64,000 nucleotides of DNA from Aselliscus stoliczkanus (taxonomy: Eukaryota > Chordata > Mammalia > Chiroptera > Hipposideridae). The notes beneath the pieces are model-generated. The model saw only the letters and a program-made list of their open reading frames with translations. It searched no databases and was not told the origin of the DNA. Positions 34,364-47,293 of this stretch are shown here, piece after piece. Made by a program: the position numbers and the translations under genes. Position 1 is the first letter of the stretch. Each line of letters opens with the position of its first letter. The stretch spans positions 44,740,771 to 44,804,770 of the forward strand of contig CM066737.1 in the NCBI GenBank assembly GCA_033961575.1, given 5' to 3'.

Positions 34364-35099
34364 AACTACTTTCCTTCTTCCCTGTTGTCTCCAAAAAACT
34401 ACTTAAAAAAGAAAAGTACTGAGAGACTTCTGGTAATATGGAGGAATAGAGAGACCCTCTCCGAACTGCCTCCAGGATCACATCAAAATTACAAATGATT
34501 TATACAACATTTAACCTCAGAAGTCCCCTGAATATTAGATGAACAGAACCTCAAAACAAAGGACCTTAAGAGGAGGCCACGTCAAGTCTGGTAGGAGGGG
34601 TGCAGACGAGAGAGGACGAGCCCCATGAGGGACACCCCAGCTCTGTGGGGAGGCTTCTCCAATTGGGGGATAGACCCTCCAGCCCCACACTGAGCTCATC
34701 AGCCCAGAGTTGCTTTGCCAGGAAGAGGAGTTCTATGATAGCTGGCAGTAAATTAGTGAGGACTCTCTTTGCTCAGTTCGGTGAGGCTGAGGGCGGCTGG
34801 AGAACCAGTAAGGCCGGCGCATGGGTTTGCTTGCCAGTGAGCACTCACCCGGTTCCTGTTGGAGGGAGTAGATGTGTGAGCCAGACCCAGGAACCTGTGG
34901 GGAAGGACTGAACTGAGCACCTTTGGTGCAGAAGCTGGAGGTTTTTGGACGATTGTTCCAGTGGTGCAGAGCTTGCACACGAGCGGTGTACAGGAGGGCG
35001 CCATTTTGTGAGGATTAGACCTCCCACAGAGGGTCAGATCTGGGATCCCATTGGTCTAGTGAACTTGGCGCAGGAGTGAGTGCGTGCGTGCGCATGCGG

Positions 35100-35480
35100 C
35101 CTTGGATCCCCACCCTCCGCCCTGCTTGTGATGCATTGCCAGGGAAACGCCTGGCAGGTGCCCTCTGACTCCATCAGGCTGCTCACTGAGAAGTAGGAGC
35201 ACGCAAGCCGCCTTGGGTCCCCACCATCTGACTTCCTTGTGCTGCGTTTCCAAGGAAACGTCGGGTGGGTGCCCTCCAGCTCCATCAGTCTGCTCACTGA
35301 GACGCAGGAGTGCGCAAGTCGCCTTGGATCCCCACCTTCCACCCTGCTTCTGCTGTGTTGCCAGGGAAACACAGGGCGGGTGCTCTCCAGCTGCATCAGT
35401 CTGTTCACTGAGACTCAGGAGTGCGTGAGCCCCCTTAGGTCCTCGCTCTCCGCACTGTTTGTGCAGAGTTGCAAGGCTGG
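35100..35480 (+). repeat. 111-bp tandem monomers in the L1-E 5'UTR
   Basis: Units start at 35100, 35211 and 35322, each opening CCTTGG.TCCCCACC and ending near GGAG.GC.CAAGCC; a partial fourth starts at 35433. Spacing is exactly 111 bp each time. Landmarks in each unit are GG(G/A)AAACG/C followed by GCTCACTGAGA. Monomer-type L1 promoters are known in mouse; a promoter role here is inferred. Confidence 0.85.
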
Positions 35481-36019
35481 GGACTGGCTGTTGGGCTGCC
35501 TAGCCTGAACTGCAGGCAGTTGATTGCAACAGGCTGAGATGGGGAGTTCTCCTGACAGTGTTGGGCAGGGGGCAGTGCACCTGCGTGCTCCGATCGAGAC
35601 TTTCCTGGCGAGTTTGTGTGGACTGATTGCTGGTGCAGAGTGCATGCTGTTCTGATTTGGTGGTGGCCACTGATCACATCAAGTGGTGCCTTGGGGGCCT
35701 GCCCCACCCATCTAGAGCTGTGTTGCCCGAGGCACTCTGAGCCCCCAGGGCTTGGCCCACATCTTGACAGGCCACAGACGGATTTTTTTTTTTTTTGCAG
35801 TAGCGGACAACCTGCAACAACCTGTGAAGTTTTTTTTTTTTTGGAAGTGAGCACGGTTCCAGAGCACACTGCAGCTAATTGTGGAAAGCTCATTGCAACC
35901 CTGAGAAAGTCGTCTGCAGATTAAAGAGGACGGAGAACCCCTCCACCTCCTTTATTCCTTTCTCTTTTTTCTAGGTGATCTATCTAATCCTTTGAAGCAT
36001 TCACAGAACGACAGCCAGA

Positions 36020-36880
36020 ATGAAAAAGCAAAGAAACATGTCTTAAGTAAAAGATCAGAAGAAAACTCTAGAAATGGAACTAAATGAAACAGAGGGATCC
36101 AAACTTTCAGAGACAGAGTTTAGAACACCGATGATAAGAATGTTTAAGGAACTTAGTGAGGACATAAAGAATGATAGAGAAACCATAAAAAACAACCAGT
36201 TTGAACTAAAGAATACAATAACTGAAAGGAAGAACACACTCGAAGGAATCACCAGTATAATAGATGAAGCAGAGGAGCGGATCAGCGAATTAGAAGACAA
36301 AATAGCAGAAATCACCCAGCTGGAACAACAAAAAGAAAAAAGAATAAAAAAGAATGAAAATAGTTTAAGAGACCTCTGGGACAACATGAAACACAACAAC
36401 TTTTGTGTCATAGGAATACCAGAAGGAGAAGAGAAGAAGCAAGGGACTGAGAATGCATTTAAAGAAATAATGACTGAAAACTTCCCTACCCTGGTGAAGG
36501 AAATAGACATACAAGCCCAGGATGTGCAGAGAGTTCCAAACAGGCAGAATCCAAACAGGCCCACACCAAGACACATCATAATTAAAATGGCAAAGGTTAA
36601 AGACAAAGACAGAATCCTAAAAGCAGCAAGAGAAAGACAGCAGGTTACATACAAAGGAAGTCCTATTAGACTAACAGCTGACTTTTGTTCAGAAACTCTG
36701 CAGGCCAGAAGGGAATGGCAGGATATATTCAAAGTGACACAAAATAAAGTCTCCAACCAAGATTGCTCTACCCAGCACGGCTATCACTTAAAACGGAAGG
36801 AGAGATCAAGAGCTTCTCAGAAAAGAATAAACTTAAAAAGTTCATTACCACCAAGCCAGCATTGCAGGAAATGTTAAAAG
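36020..36880 (+). pseudogene. L1-E ORF1, nearly intact
   Basis: ORF1p, RNA chaperone of the L1 particle. The ATG at 36020 (MKKQRNMS) is followed by an in-frame TAA at 36044, apparently a C-to-T change; the same frame is then open 36074-36877. Coiled coil about residues 20-105, RRM motif FCVIGIPEGEE near 112, DRILKAARERQQVTYKG near 175, and the C-terminal domain. A 1-bp loss near 36750 shifts the last 35 residues. Two small changes from intact. Confidence 0.85.
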
Positions 36881-36960
36881 GGCTTTTTTAAACAGAAGAA
36901 AGGGGAAAACAAGCTAACCCAGGAAGACAACAAATACAAACAACAAAACAGCAATAAATA

Positions 36961-39900
36961 TGCACCTATCAGTAAGCAATTTAAATGTGAATGGGCTAAA
37001 TGCTCTAATCAAAAGGCACAGAGAGGCTGGGTGGATAAGAAAACAGGACCCATGCATTTGCTGTCTACAAGAGACACATCTCAGATCAAAAGACACACAG
37101 AGACTGAAAATAAAGGGATGGAATAAAATATTTCATGCATATGGAAATGAGAAAAAAGCTGGAGTAGCAATACTTATTTCGGACAAAATAGACTTAAAAT
37201 GAAGACTACAATAAAAGACAAAGAAGGGCACTACATAATAATAATGGGATCAATTCAACAATAGGACATAACTCTAGTAAATATCTATGCACCCGATATA
37301 GGAGCCCCTAAATATGTAAAACAGATTTTGACAGACATAAAGGCAGAGATCAACAGTAACACTATCATAGTAGGGGACTTCAACACCCCATTGTCACCAA
37401 TGGACAGATCCCCCAAACAGAAAACCAATATGGACATAGTGGCCTGAGATGACACTTTAGACCACCTGCATTTAATTGATATTTTTAGAGCATTTCACCC
37501 CAAAGCTACAGAATATACATTCTTCTCAAGTGCACATGGATCATTCTCCAAGATAGACCACATGTTAGGCCACAAAACAAGTCTCAAAAGATTTAAGCAT
37601 ACTGAAATCATATCAAGTGTCTTCTTTGACCACAATGCTATGGAACTAGAAATCAATTATAAGAAGAAATCGGGAAAGCTTACAAATACATGGAGGCTAA
37701 ATAACATGCTACTAAATAGTGAGTGAGTCAAAAATGAGATCAAGGAGGAAATCAAAAGATACCTTGAGAAAAACAAAAATGAAAACACCATGACCCAATA
37801 TCTCTGGGATGCAGCGAAAGCAGTCCTAAGGGGGAAGCTCATAGCAGTGCAGGCCTACATAAAGAAGGAAGAAAAATCTCAAATCAGCAGACTCTCTTTA
37901 CACCTACGGGAACTTGAACAGCAAAACAAGCCTAAAGGGAGTATAAGGAAGGAAATAATAAAGACCAGATCAGAAATAAATGAAATAGAGAATAAAAAAG
38001 CAATACAAAAGATCAGTGAAACCAAGAGTTGGTTTTTTGAAAAGATAAACAAAATCGACAAACCCTTAGCACGACTCACCAAGAAAAAGAGAGAGAGGAC
38101 TCAAATTAATAAAATCAGAAATGAAAGAGGAGAAGTGACAACAGATACCACAGAAATACAGAAAATTTTAAGAAAATGCTAAGAGCAACTATATACTAAC
38201 AAATTCGACAATCTGGAAGAAATGGATAAATTTCTAGAAGCATACAATCTACCAACTCTGAACCAAAAAGCAACAGAAACTCTGAACAGTTGGATTACTG
38301 CCAAAGAAATTGAATCAGTAATCAACAATCTTCCAACAAACAAAAGCCCTGGACCAGATGGCTACACAGATGAATTTTACAAAACATTTCCAAAAATAAT
38401 TAGTACCTATTCTCCTCAAACTATTCCAAAAAATACAGAAGGAGGGAAGGCTCCCAAACTCTTTCTATGAAGCCACTATCACCCTGATTCCTAAGTCAGA
38501 CAAAGATATTTCAAAAAACGAAAATTAAGGCCAATATCCCTAATGAACATAGATGCAAAAATTCTCAACAAAATACTAGCAAACCGAATTCAGCATCTTA
38601 TTAAAAAGATCATACACCACGATCCAGTAGGATTCATTCCTGGTATACAAGGCTGGTTCAATATCCACAAATCAATTAACGTAAAACATCACATTAACAA
38701 AATGAAAAATAAAAATTATATGATCATATCAATAGATACAGAAAAGGCATTTGACAAAATCCAGCAGCCATTTAAGATAAAAACTCTTAGCAAAGTGGGA
38801 ATAGTGGGATCGTATCTCAACATAATAAAGGCCATATATGATAAGCCCACAGCAAACATCGTACGCAATGGGGAAAGGCTGAAAGTTTTCCCCTTAAGAC
38901 CAGGAACAAGACAAGGCTGCCTGCTTTCACCACTTCTATTCAACATAGTACTGGAAATTTTAGCAACAGAAATCAGACAAGAAATGAAATAAAAGTCATC
39001 CAAATTGGAAAAGTGGAAGTAAAATTGTCATTATATACAGATGACATGATACTATATAGAGAGAATCCCAAAGACTCCACCAAAAAACTGCTAGAATTGA
39101 TACACGAATTTGGCAAGGCAGAAATATACAAAATGAATATTCAGAAATCAGTGGTATTTCTACACACCAACAATAAACTATCAGAAGAAGAAATCAGGAA
39201 ATCAATCCCTTTTACTATTGGTTCAAAACAATAAAATATCTAGGAATCAATTTAACTAAAGAAATAAAAGACCTGTACTCAGAAAATTATGAGACACTGA
39301 AGAGAGAAATCTAAGAAGATACAAATCAATGTAAATACATACCATGCTCATGGATAGGAAGAATTAATATAGTTAAAATGTCAATAATGCCTAAAGCAAT
39401 ATATAGTTTCAATGCAATTCCAATCACACTACCAAGGACATTTTTCTCAGAAATAGAACATAGAATCCTAAAATTTATATGGAGACACAAAGACTCCAAA
39501 TAGCTATGGCAATGTTGATAAATAAGAACAAAGTGGGAGGCATCACACAAACTGACATCAAAACATACTACAAGGTTACAGTCATCAAAATAGTATGGTA
39601 CTGGCATAAAAACAGACACATAGACCAATGGAATAGAATAGAGATCCCAGGAATAAACCCATCTATATACCGTCATTTAATCTATGACAATTGAAGCAAG
39701 AATTTACACTGGAGTAAAGATAGTCTATGTAATAAATGGTCCTGGGAAAATTGGACTGACACGTGCAAAAAACTGAAAATAGACCACCTACTTAGACCAT
39801 ATATGAGAACAAATTCAAAGTGGATTAAAGACTTCAATGTAAGACGTGAAACTATAAAACTCCTAGAAGAAAACATAGGGAGTAAGTTTGCAGACACTAC

Positions 39901-40560
39901 CCTGAGTAATATTTTTACTAATATATCCCCTTGGGCAAGAGAAATAAAAGAAAAAAATGAACATATGGGATTACATCAAACTTAAAAGTTTTTCCACAGC
40001 AAAGGAAATAATCAATAAAACAAAAAGGCAGCCTACTGAATAGGAGAAGATATTTGCCAACGAAATATCTGATAAGGGGTTGATATCCAAAATTTATAAA
40101 ACACTCATGCAACTCATCACCAAAAAAACAAACAACCCTATTAAAAGATGGGCAGAGGATGTGAGGAGGCATTTCTCTAAAGAGGACATACAGATGGCCA
40201 ACAGTCATATGAAAAAATATTCAACCTCACTAATCATCAGAGAAATGCAAATAAAACCACAATGAGATACCACCTCACTCCAGTCAGAATGTCTATCATC
40301 AACAAATCAACAAACAACAAGTGCTGGCGAGGGTGTGGAGAAAAGGGTACCCTGGTGCACTGTTGGTGGGACTGCAAATTAGTGCAGCCATTATGGAAAT
40401 CAGTTTGGAGGTATCTCAAAAAACTTGAAATGGAACTGCCATATGACCCAGCAATTCCACTCTTGGGTATCTACCCAGAGGAATCGAAGACGCTAATACG
40501 AAAAAATATATGCACCCCTTTGTTTATTGCAGAGCTATTTACAATAGTCAAGACTTGAAA
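36961..40560 (+). pseudogene. L1-E ORF2, broken in several places
   Basis: Endonuclease start 36961-37202 (LNVNGLNAL, CICCLQETH), RT 38222-38992 ([22 protein letters not shown]), active-site region 39013-39234 where the motif reads YTDD instead of YADD, and the Cys-rich C-terminus at 40310-40375 ([10 protein letters not shown]). At least six stops or shifts occur, for example TGA near 37445, TGA near 37724 and TAA near 38178. It cannot make ORF2p. Confidence 0.85.
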
Positions 40561-41241
40561 ACAACCAAAATGCCCATCGGTAGATGACTGGATTAAGACA
40601 CTGTGGTACATTTATACAATGCAGTATTACTGTGCTATAAAGAAGAATGAAATCGTACCATTTGCAACAATATGGATGGACCTAGAGACTATTATGTTAA
40701 GTGAAATAAGTCAGTCGGTGAAAGAGAAATACCATATGATCTCCCTTATATGTGGAATTTGAAAAACTGAATGAATGAGCAAAGGAAACAGAAACAGTCT
40801 CATAGATATAGAGGAAAAACAGGGTTGTTAGTTGGGAGAGGGGTGCGTTTGAGGGAGAAGGGGAAGGGATTAGACAGCATAAGTAGGTAACTACAGTATT
40901 GTCACAGGGATATGAAAGACAGTTCGGGGAATATAATAATGTTAAAATTTTGTGGGGTGTCAGATGGTCACATGTTTTGTTGGGGAGACTTCTTCATGGA
41001 TGGAGTAGAGGCTTGATCACTGCACTGTATACCTGAAATTGATGTTTTGTAATATTGTATGCCAACTGAAATTGAATATATAGTCACGGAATGTGGATTG
41101 TATAGTGGAAGGGAGTCAAGGGAATTGTAGTGGATAGTATGATATGGGAGGGATAACTGGGGGGGAGAATTGGGGAGGGGGTTGTCACTTTGAGGGGTAG
41201 AAAGTATAACTATTGCACTTTGTTGTACACCTGAAGCTAAT

Positions 41242-41280
<39 letters not shown>
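40561..41280 (+). mobile_element. L1-E 3'UTR with G-rich tract and (AAAT)n tail
   Basis: Four G-runs between 41146 and 41182 (GGG, seven Gs, GGGG, GGGGG). Terminus TTGTACACCTGAAGCTAATT, then (AAAT)n to about 41275. Confidence 0.75.
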
Positions 41281-41688
41281 AAAATAAAATAAGTCAACAA
41301 ACAACAAGTGCTGGTGAGGGTGTGGGGAAAAGGGAACCCTGGTGCACTGTTGGTGGATTTGCAGATTGGTGCAGCCACTATGGAAGTCAGTATGGAGGTA
41401 TCTCAAAACACTGGAAATGGAACTACCTTTTGACGCAGCAATTCCACTTTTAGGTATTTCTCCTTAAAAACCCAACACTAATTCGAAGAAATACATGCAT
41501 CCCTATGATCATTGCATTGCCATTTACCGTAGCCAAGACTTGGAAACAATCAAAATGCCCAGCGGTAAACGAGTGGATTAAGAAACTGTGGGGGCGGGCC
41601 AAGTGGCTCGGTGGTTAAGAGCTGGCTTGAGACGCCACCAGTCCCAGTTCGGATCCCACATATGAGGGCCAGTGACACTGCCCTCAAA

Positions 41689-41719
<31 letters not shown>

Positions 41720-42400
41720 AATGAAAAAAACAGTGGTACATTTACACAATGGAGTATTACGCAGCTATAAAGAAGAAAGAATGGTACCATTTGCAATGAT
41801 ATGGATGGACCTAAAGAACATTATATCATGTGAAATAAATCAGTCAGAGAAAGATACCATATGATCTCACTTATATGTGGAATCTAAAGGACTGAATTAA
41901 TGAGCAATGTAAACAGAAATAGTCTTAGAGACACAGAGGGAAAACTGATGATTGCTAGATGGGATGGGGATGGGCATGAGGGAGAAGGGGAAGGGACAAT
42001 GAAACATAACTGATAACTACAATACTACTGCAGTGACAGAAGAGACAGTTTCGGGAATATAATCAATAAAGTTGTAAATATTTTTCTTAGTGGATCAGAA
42101 GGACTCCTGACTTGTCAGGGAGACCACTTCATGGACAGTGTAATGGCCCTACCACTGCACTGTACATCTGAAGTTGCCACTGATTAATATTATATGTCAA
42201 CTATAATTTAACACATATATAGTCATGGGATGTGGAATATAGTGTGGGGATGGAGTCAATGGAATTATAATAGATATGTATGATATGGAGTGGGGAGCAG
42301 GGGAGGGGGTAGGGGTAGTCACTTTGTAAGGGGTGAAAAAGATAACTATAGCATGGGTTTTTACATCTGTAACTAATAATAATAATAATAATTTTTTTTA
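41281..42400 (+). mobile_element. 5'-truncated L1 3' end with a SINE
   Basis: Begins in late ORF2 (ACAACAAGTGCTGGTGAGGG) and runs through the 3'UTR to an (AAT)n tail at 42375-42395. Interrupted by a SINE at 41591. G-rich tract at 42290-42320. Confidence 0.8.
41591..41728 (+). mobile_element. tRNA-derived SINE with (AAAT)n tail
   Basis: Starts GGGCGGGCCAAGTGGCTCGG; tail (AATA)n to about 41722. Flanks AGAAACTGTGG and AAAAACAGTGG look like a decayed duplication. Confidence 0.8.
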
Positions 42401-42965
42401 AAAAAGAACATTATGCTAAGTGAAATAAGTCAGAGAAATCAAATGCCATATGATGTCACTTATGTTTGGAATCTGAAGAACTGAATTAAAGAGCAATGTA
42501 AACAGAAATAGTCTTAGAGACACAAAGGAAAAACTGATGAAGGCTAGATGGGACGGGGGTGGGCATGAGGGAGAAGGGGAAGCCACGAGCCAACATAAAC
42601 GGGTAATTACAATATTACCACAGGGATAGAAGAGAAAGTTTAGGGAATATAATCAATAATGTTGTAAGTGTTTTTTTAGGGGACCAGATGGATTCATGTC
42701 TTGTTAAGGAGACTTCTTTTTGGATAGTGTAGAGGCCTGACCACCGCACTGTACATCTGAAGCTGCTGCTGAATAATATTAGATGTTAACTATAATTTTA
42801 CACATATATATTCATGGGATGTGGAATATAGTGTGGAGATGGAGTCAATGGAATTGTAATAGATATGTATGATTTTGGGGGTGGGAGGCAGTGGAGGGGG
42901 CCAGTGGGAGTCACTTTGTAAGGGGTGAAAAGGATAACTATTGCATTGTTTTGTATATCTGTAAC

Positions 42966-42996
<31 letters not shown>
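42401..42996 (+). mobile_element. Another 5'-truncated L1 3' end
   Basis: Starts at ATTATGCTAAGTGAAATAAG, ends in (AAT)n at 42962-42995. Very similar to the preceding copy (TAAACAGAAATAGTCTTAGA in both), so either a tandem duplication or a second insertion into the AT tail. Confidence 0.75.
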
Positions 42997-42998
<2 letters not shown>

Positions 42999-43425
42999 GA
43001 GCAAAGCAAAGGAGAGATAAGGTAGAGGGGAAGTCAGAGAGATCCAAAGTGTGAGAAGGAATCCACCCACCATTGCCACCTTTAAAAATGAAGGAAGGAC
43101 AGCCTCTAGAAGATGAGAATAGCCCTTAGCTGACAGCCAGCAAACAAAATGGGACCTCAGTCCTACAGCCAGAAGGAACACAATTCTTCCAACATCCTGA
43201 ATGAGCTTGGAAGCAGATTCACCCCTATAGCCTCCAGAAATGAATACAGACCAGGTGACACCTTCACTTCATCCTTTTGAGACTCTTAAGCAAAGACTCA
43301 CATGAACCAACTGTCCTTGGACTTCCAACCTAAAGAACTGTGAGCTAATAAATTTGTGATGTTTTAAGCTACTAAATTATTTTAATTTTTATGGCAACAT
43401 TAGAAATCTAAAACATCACCTACTT
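42997..43425 (+). mobile_element. MLT1-like LTR (ERVL-MaLR)
   Basis: GGAATCCACCCACCATTGCC, GGAAGGACAGCCTCTAGAAG, TGGACTTCCAACCTAAAGAA and CTGTGAGCTAATAAATTTGT with GTTTTAAGC.ACTAA are MLT1 LTR landmarks in order. Solo and old. Confidence 0.65.
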
Positions 43426-43430
43426 TTTTC

Positions 43431-43575
43431 TGAATTTCAGTTTCTTGATTTGTAAAATGGAGATAATAAGATAATACAGATTCAAAAGTTTTTCATGAAA
43501 ATTAGAGAGAATGTATGTAATGTTACTTTAACGCACCACCTGACTCATAGTAAGCTGTTGATAAATGGTAGATAG
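43431..43575 (+). mobile_element. MIR fragment
   Basis: TTTCTTGATTTGTAAAATGG AGATAATAAG and later CATAGTAAGCTGTTGATAAAT are MIR 3' half features. Confidence 0.55.
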
Positions 43576-45947
43576 TATTTCCTTCTGCTTCTGCTACCAC
43601 CTTGGCTAATGACTCCCAAATTGATAACTCAAAACCAGCCCTTTCATTTGAAGTCTGTTTCTTAGGGTTCCAAAGGGATGCTGTGTTAGGGAGACTATAG
43701 ATGAGAGTCCTGACAAGAGAAAAGTTATGTAGCCCTTGGGTTTGACAGTATTGACCCTGATGCACTATACAATATATCCATAGGAAAAGTGTTTGGAAGG
43801 CTATATACGGAGATATTAATTGTGATTATCTTTGGGAAGTAGGACTTCTGTTTTCTTTTTCATTTTTTTATATTACACTGATTTTCTATAAGAACATGTA
43901 TTGTTTTGATGATGATGATGATGATGATATAATAATAATTATAATAATTAAATTATTCTTGAATTTTAAAATATACAATATATGGCAGGAAAACTAACCC
44001 TGTGCAGGATATAAGTAGACTGTTCATGGTTCTGTAGTTTTCTATTGCATTCTGCAGCAGCTAGTAACATTCTTGTTACAAATTTAAGCTCACCTGCAAT
44101 TGAAACCGGAAATCATTTTTGGATGAGCAGAGGTGAAGGGTGATGCCGTGCAGTCAAGGGTTCCCCACTTCACCTACTGCCAGATATGAATCAATTGCCA
44201 AGAGAAGAAAGCCACACCTGGTGAACCTCAGAACCCAAGCCTCAACATACCCTGGGATTTATCCAAATTTCCTTTACTTGGGAGCCCACACTTATTCTCC
44301 CTTAACTTCAACAGCTGTCTTATTTCTGTGCTCAGGCACTGAAATACTGCAAAACTACTGCTGTTATGTCCCCTGGATTCCAGAATCAATCTTGAGAATT
44401 TAGAAGGGCTTCAAAGTCAGAGCCCAGTAAATTCCAGATTCCAAGCATGGTTTCCCTTGTCAAAACATTCACTGATTGATCTAGCTTTGGGTCTTGACCC
44501 ACTTAACTTCTAGAACTCAGAAAGCCAACTTCCCTTGGCCTAGGGCAGCCTGGTGTGTTGTCTTGTGAAAATTTACAGGAATAGACTCCTTGCCTACCTC
44601 AGAAGCCCAAATGATGCTGTAAATTGAAGCAGACGGTTTCTTAGCCAGTTCCCACTGAGAACCCTCAAAGCATGAGCAAAACAGAAAAGTTTCCTGCCTC
44701 ATTGTGTTTACAGTCTTGTAAAAGAGATTGTCATGAAACAAATGTGCCTATGTAATGAACTGTGCAATCAATTGCATTCTCATCTGATGTTTCATGAGAG
44801 AAGAGCCTGTAGCTGTTGAGTTCACTTTTATACCCCAACTCATAACACAGTTCCTGCCTCAGAGTAGATGATCAATAAATACATGCCAAGTGAATGAACG
44901 TATGAGTTAATAAAATAATTGCACAAATACTCATTTAATTAGAATTTTGATAGAGAACATGTAAAGGGAGACCTGTCCCATTTTTGAGTGGTCAAATAAT
45001 CATGGAAAACTGTCTTAAAGGGAACATTGGCCTCAGTGAAAAGAATATATTTCAGTTCATATACTCTTTTGAAACTTGGAGGTGATAGAGGGGAGAGCTC
45101 ACAGCAGTAGGATGGTAACTGCCAAGAAGTAAGTATGATACATGGTGGGGGACAGAAGCAACGTTCTAAATGTAATTATTACACCATATATTATGTGGTG
45201 ATGCCCTGGGGCTCTTGAAGACTAACCAGCTGTTGCTCCTCTCCATAGCTAACCATAGTGTGGTATTTGTACATTTTATTCTTCCACCACTAGCATTCAT
45301 TTTCATTCCTGGATGTATCATTTCTAACCGCTTTTTTACTTTTCACATAATCATATAGCCATGGAGGGCTTATGGGGCACACTTTTTACTACCAAGAGAT
45401 ATTATAAGCCTTTCTGTATATGGCTGAATGCTAGATGATTGGATAAATGGACTATTACTGTATTTTGCTTTACCCTAAATTGTGTTGATGTGTTTTCCTA
45501 CTTGTTCATCCCTGGAAACAACCTGAATGTTATGGGTTCCACATTGATGTTTGAGTCAATCTCAGTTCTCTCTCTTAATCTGAGGAAATTCAGACACTAG
45601 GAAGAGTGACATCAAAAGAAGTACAACTAAAGCACAACTAGAAATCCTTAATGTGCAGTATATTTCAATCTTAAGTGATTGTGAAAAGATAGAGATGAAG
45701 ATATAAACATTGTTTATCCATTTCAAGTATGCAATATCCAGTTTTGTTTCCTAAGAAAGAATATTTCAAAACCATCTCAACCCCTTTCACTTTCATTCAT
45801 TCTGGGGAAATTTAGCCAATTTCTTCAGCCTCTCCTAACATCTATTTCTTTTCCTGATCTTTCCATATCTCTTTCCCTGGTATATATATATATATATTGG
45901 AGATAGAAAGGATCATAATAAATAGAGGATAAACATTAGTACTAATT
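43576..45947. other. Mostly unique sequence
   Basis: A (GAT)n microsatellite at 43907-43930 and a short (TA)n at 45882-45897 are the only repeats I can name. No frame looks protein-like beyond chance. Confidence 0.5.
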
Positions 45948-45964
45948 AAGAAATTAGTACTTTC

Positions 45965-47276
45965 TTTTTTTTTGTCATGTAAATATTTTCTGTTAGGTAG
46001 ATATCTTTCTCAGGTAATGTTACTAGAACAACCTGTTTACAGGGTTTTATAGCTGGGGTAAATATATTTTTAAAAAACTTATTTTTATTATATAGAGTTG
46101 TGATATAAAAGATTTAATTAAAAAACTCTTCTGATCAAAAAGCTTGAGATCATCACAGGAATGTTTACTGTTCTCCACAGAGAGCCACTAGGATTTTCTC
46201 ATAATATCCTTTGGTTTCATCCAGGATGGCTTGGCAGAGAGAGATACCATACAGCTTCTGATAGCATGCTTTGATATCATTCATGTCAATTTCAGAACGG
46301 GAAACCATAACTCTGATCAGTGTCTTATGACGTGTTCCAGCACCCTTCATGGCCTGATGAAGCTTCTCAGCAAAGAACATTGGCTTGTTTGTGGCACACT
46401 TCACGATTGTTGTGAGGCATTTCTCGAAATCGCCTTTCAGCTCCAGATCCAGAACTTTGTTCATGTCATGCTGACTGTACTTGGTGTACTTCTGAAACAC
46501 TGCGAAGATGGGGATAGCTTCTGGTGGTAAGAATGTTATTGAACACATTCACATCGGTCCCTTTTCTCTTTTCTCCTGCTTCATATAATGCCCTGGCGTC
46601 TGAATCAACCAAGTCTTTGCCTACTCCCAGATCCTCAGATAGGTCACCCTTAACAAGAGAAACAAAGCCTTCTGATAATCTCCAGATGTGTCTGAGGCAA
46701 TGTCTTTAGCCAGGTCTCTCTTCAATTCTTCTCTATAGATTCTGTTAATTTCTCTGATTTCTCTGTTAGTTCTTGATGCCAAAATTACATTCAGAGTGTC
46801 TTCATCAGTTCCAAGGCCCTTCATGGCAGCACGGAGTTCATCAGCATCTAATTGGGCTGGAGTTTTTAATAGAGCCAAAACAACATCCTCAAGGTGACCT
46901 GTAAGAGCTTTCTTCAGAGCTTCATCCAGGGGCTTTCCTTTTTCCTGGAAATAGGCCGCTTTGATCTGTTGATGCTGTGCATTGTTTCTCCCAGTGAGAA
47001 TGTCAATGATGGTTGCTTCATCCACACCTTTAACTGTTATGGCTTTATGCAAGGCAGCAACATCCGAGGTTGGATTGAAGCTAGGATAGGGGCTCACTGC
47101 TGACCCGGAACCACCCTTGGATTCTTTCACAGTTTTAATGTATTCCTGCTCTTCATTGTCAATAAACCAGGCCTGCTTGAGGAATTCTGATACCGTTGCC
47201 ATCTTTAAAGAAGTTTCTTTTTATCCATCTTCTTCCAAAGAACTAATGAGAGACTCTCCTCAGATTCTTTACACTC
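45965..47276 (-). pseudogene. ANXA1P: ANXA1 (annexin A1) processed pseudogene
   Basis: Annexin A1 is a Ca2+-dependent phospholipid-binding protein. The copy has no introns, 5'UTR 47276-47203, coding 47202-46165, 3'UTR down to 45974 and a T-run 45965-45973 (the poly(A) in reverse). It opens [20 protein letters not shown] and closes [13 protein letters not shown]. Annexin repeats with GLGTDEDTL and GVDEATII Ca2+-site loops are recognisable. Two single-base losses, near 46655 and near 46508, break the frame; 193 codons are open from the ATG. Perfect 17-bp duplication AAGAAATTAGTACTTTC at 45948-45964 and 47277-47293. It will not yield full-length protein. Confidence 0.95.
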
Positions 47277-47293
47277 AAGAAATTAGTACTTTC

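Larger units (their letters stand above)
34418..41280 (+). mobile_element. L1-E, essentially full-length plus-strand LINE-1
   Basis: 5'UTR 34418-36019 with three 111-bp monomers, ORF1 36020-36880, ORF2 36961 to about 40560, 3'UTR to about 41240 ending in an (AAAT)n tail. All L1 parts are in order, about 6.8 kb, but both ORFs carry stops. Two 5'-truncated L1 ends of the same strand follow. Confidence 0.9.

Noticed and set aside
35100..35480. CRISPR-like or satellite array
   Set aside because: The direct repeats are contiguous, with no spacers, and lie inside an L1 5'UTR.
36055..36756. Long minus-strand open frame of 233 codons
   Set aside because: It is the antisense of L1-E ORF1; its hydrophobic, serine-rich product is a codon shadow.
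46165..47202. Functional annexin gene
   Set aside because: No introns, two frameshifts, poly(A) and target-site duplication: a processed pseudogene.
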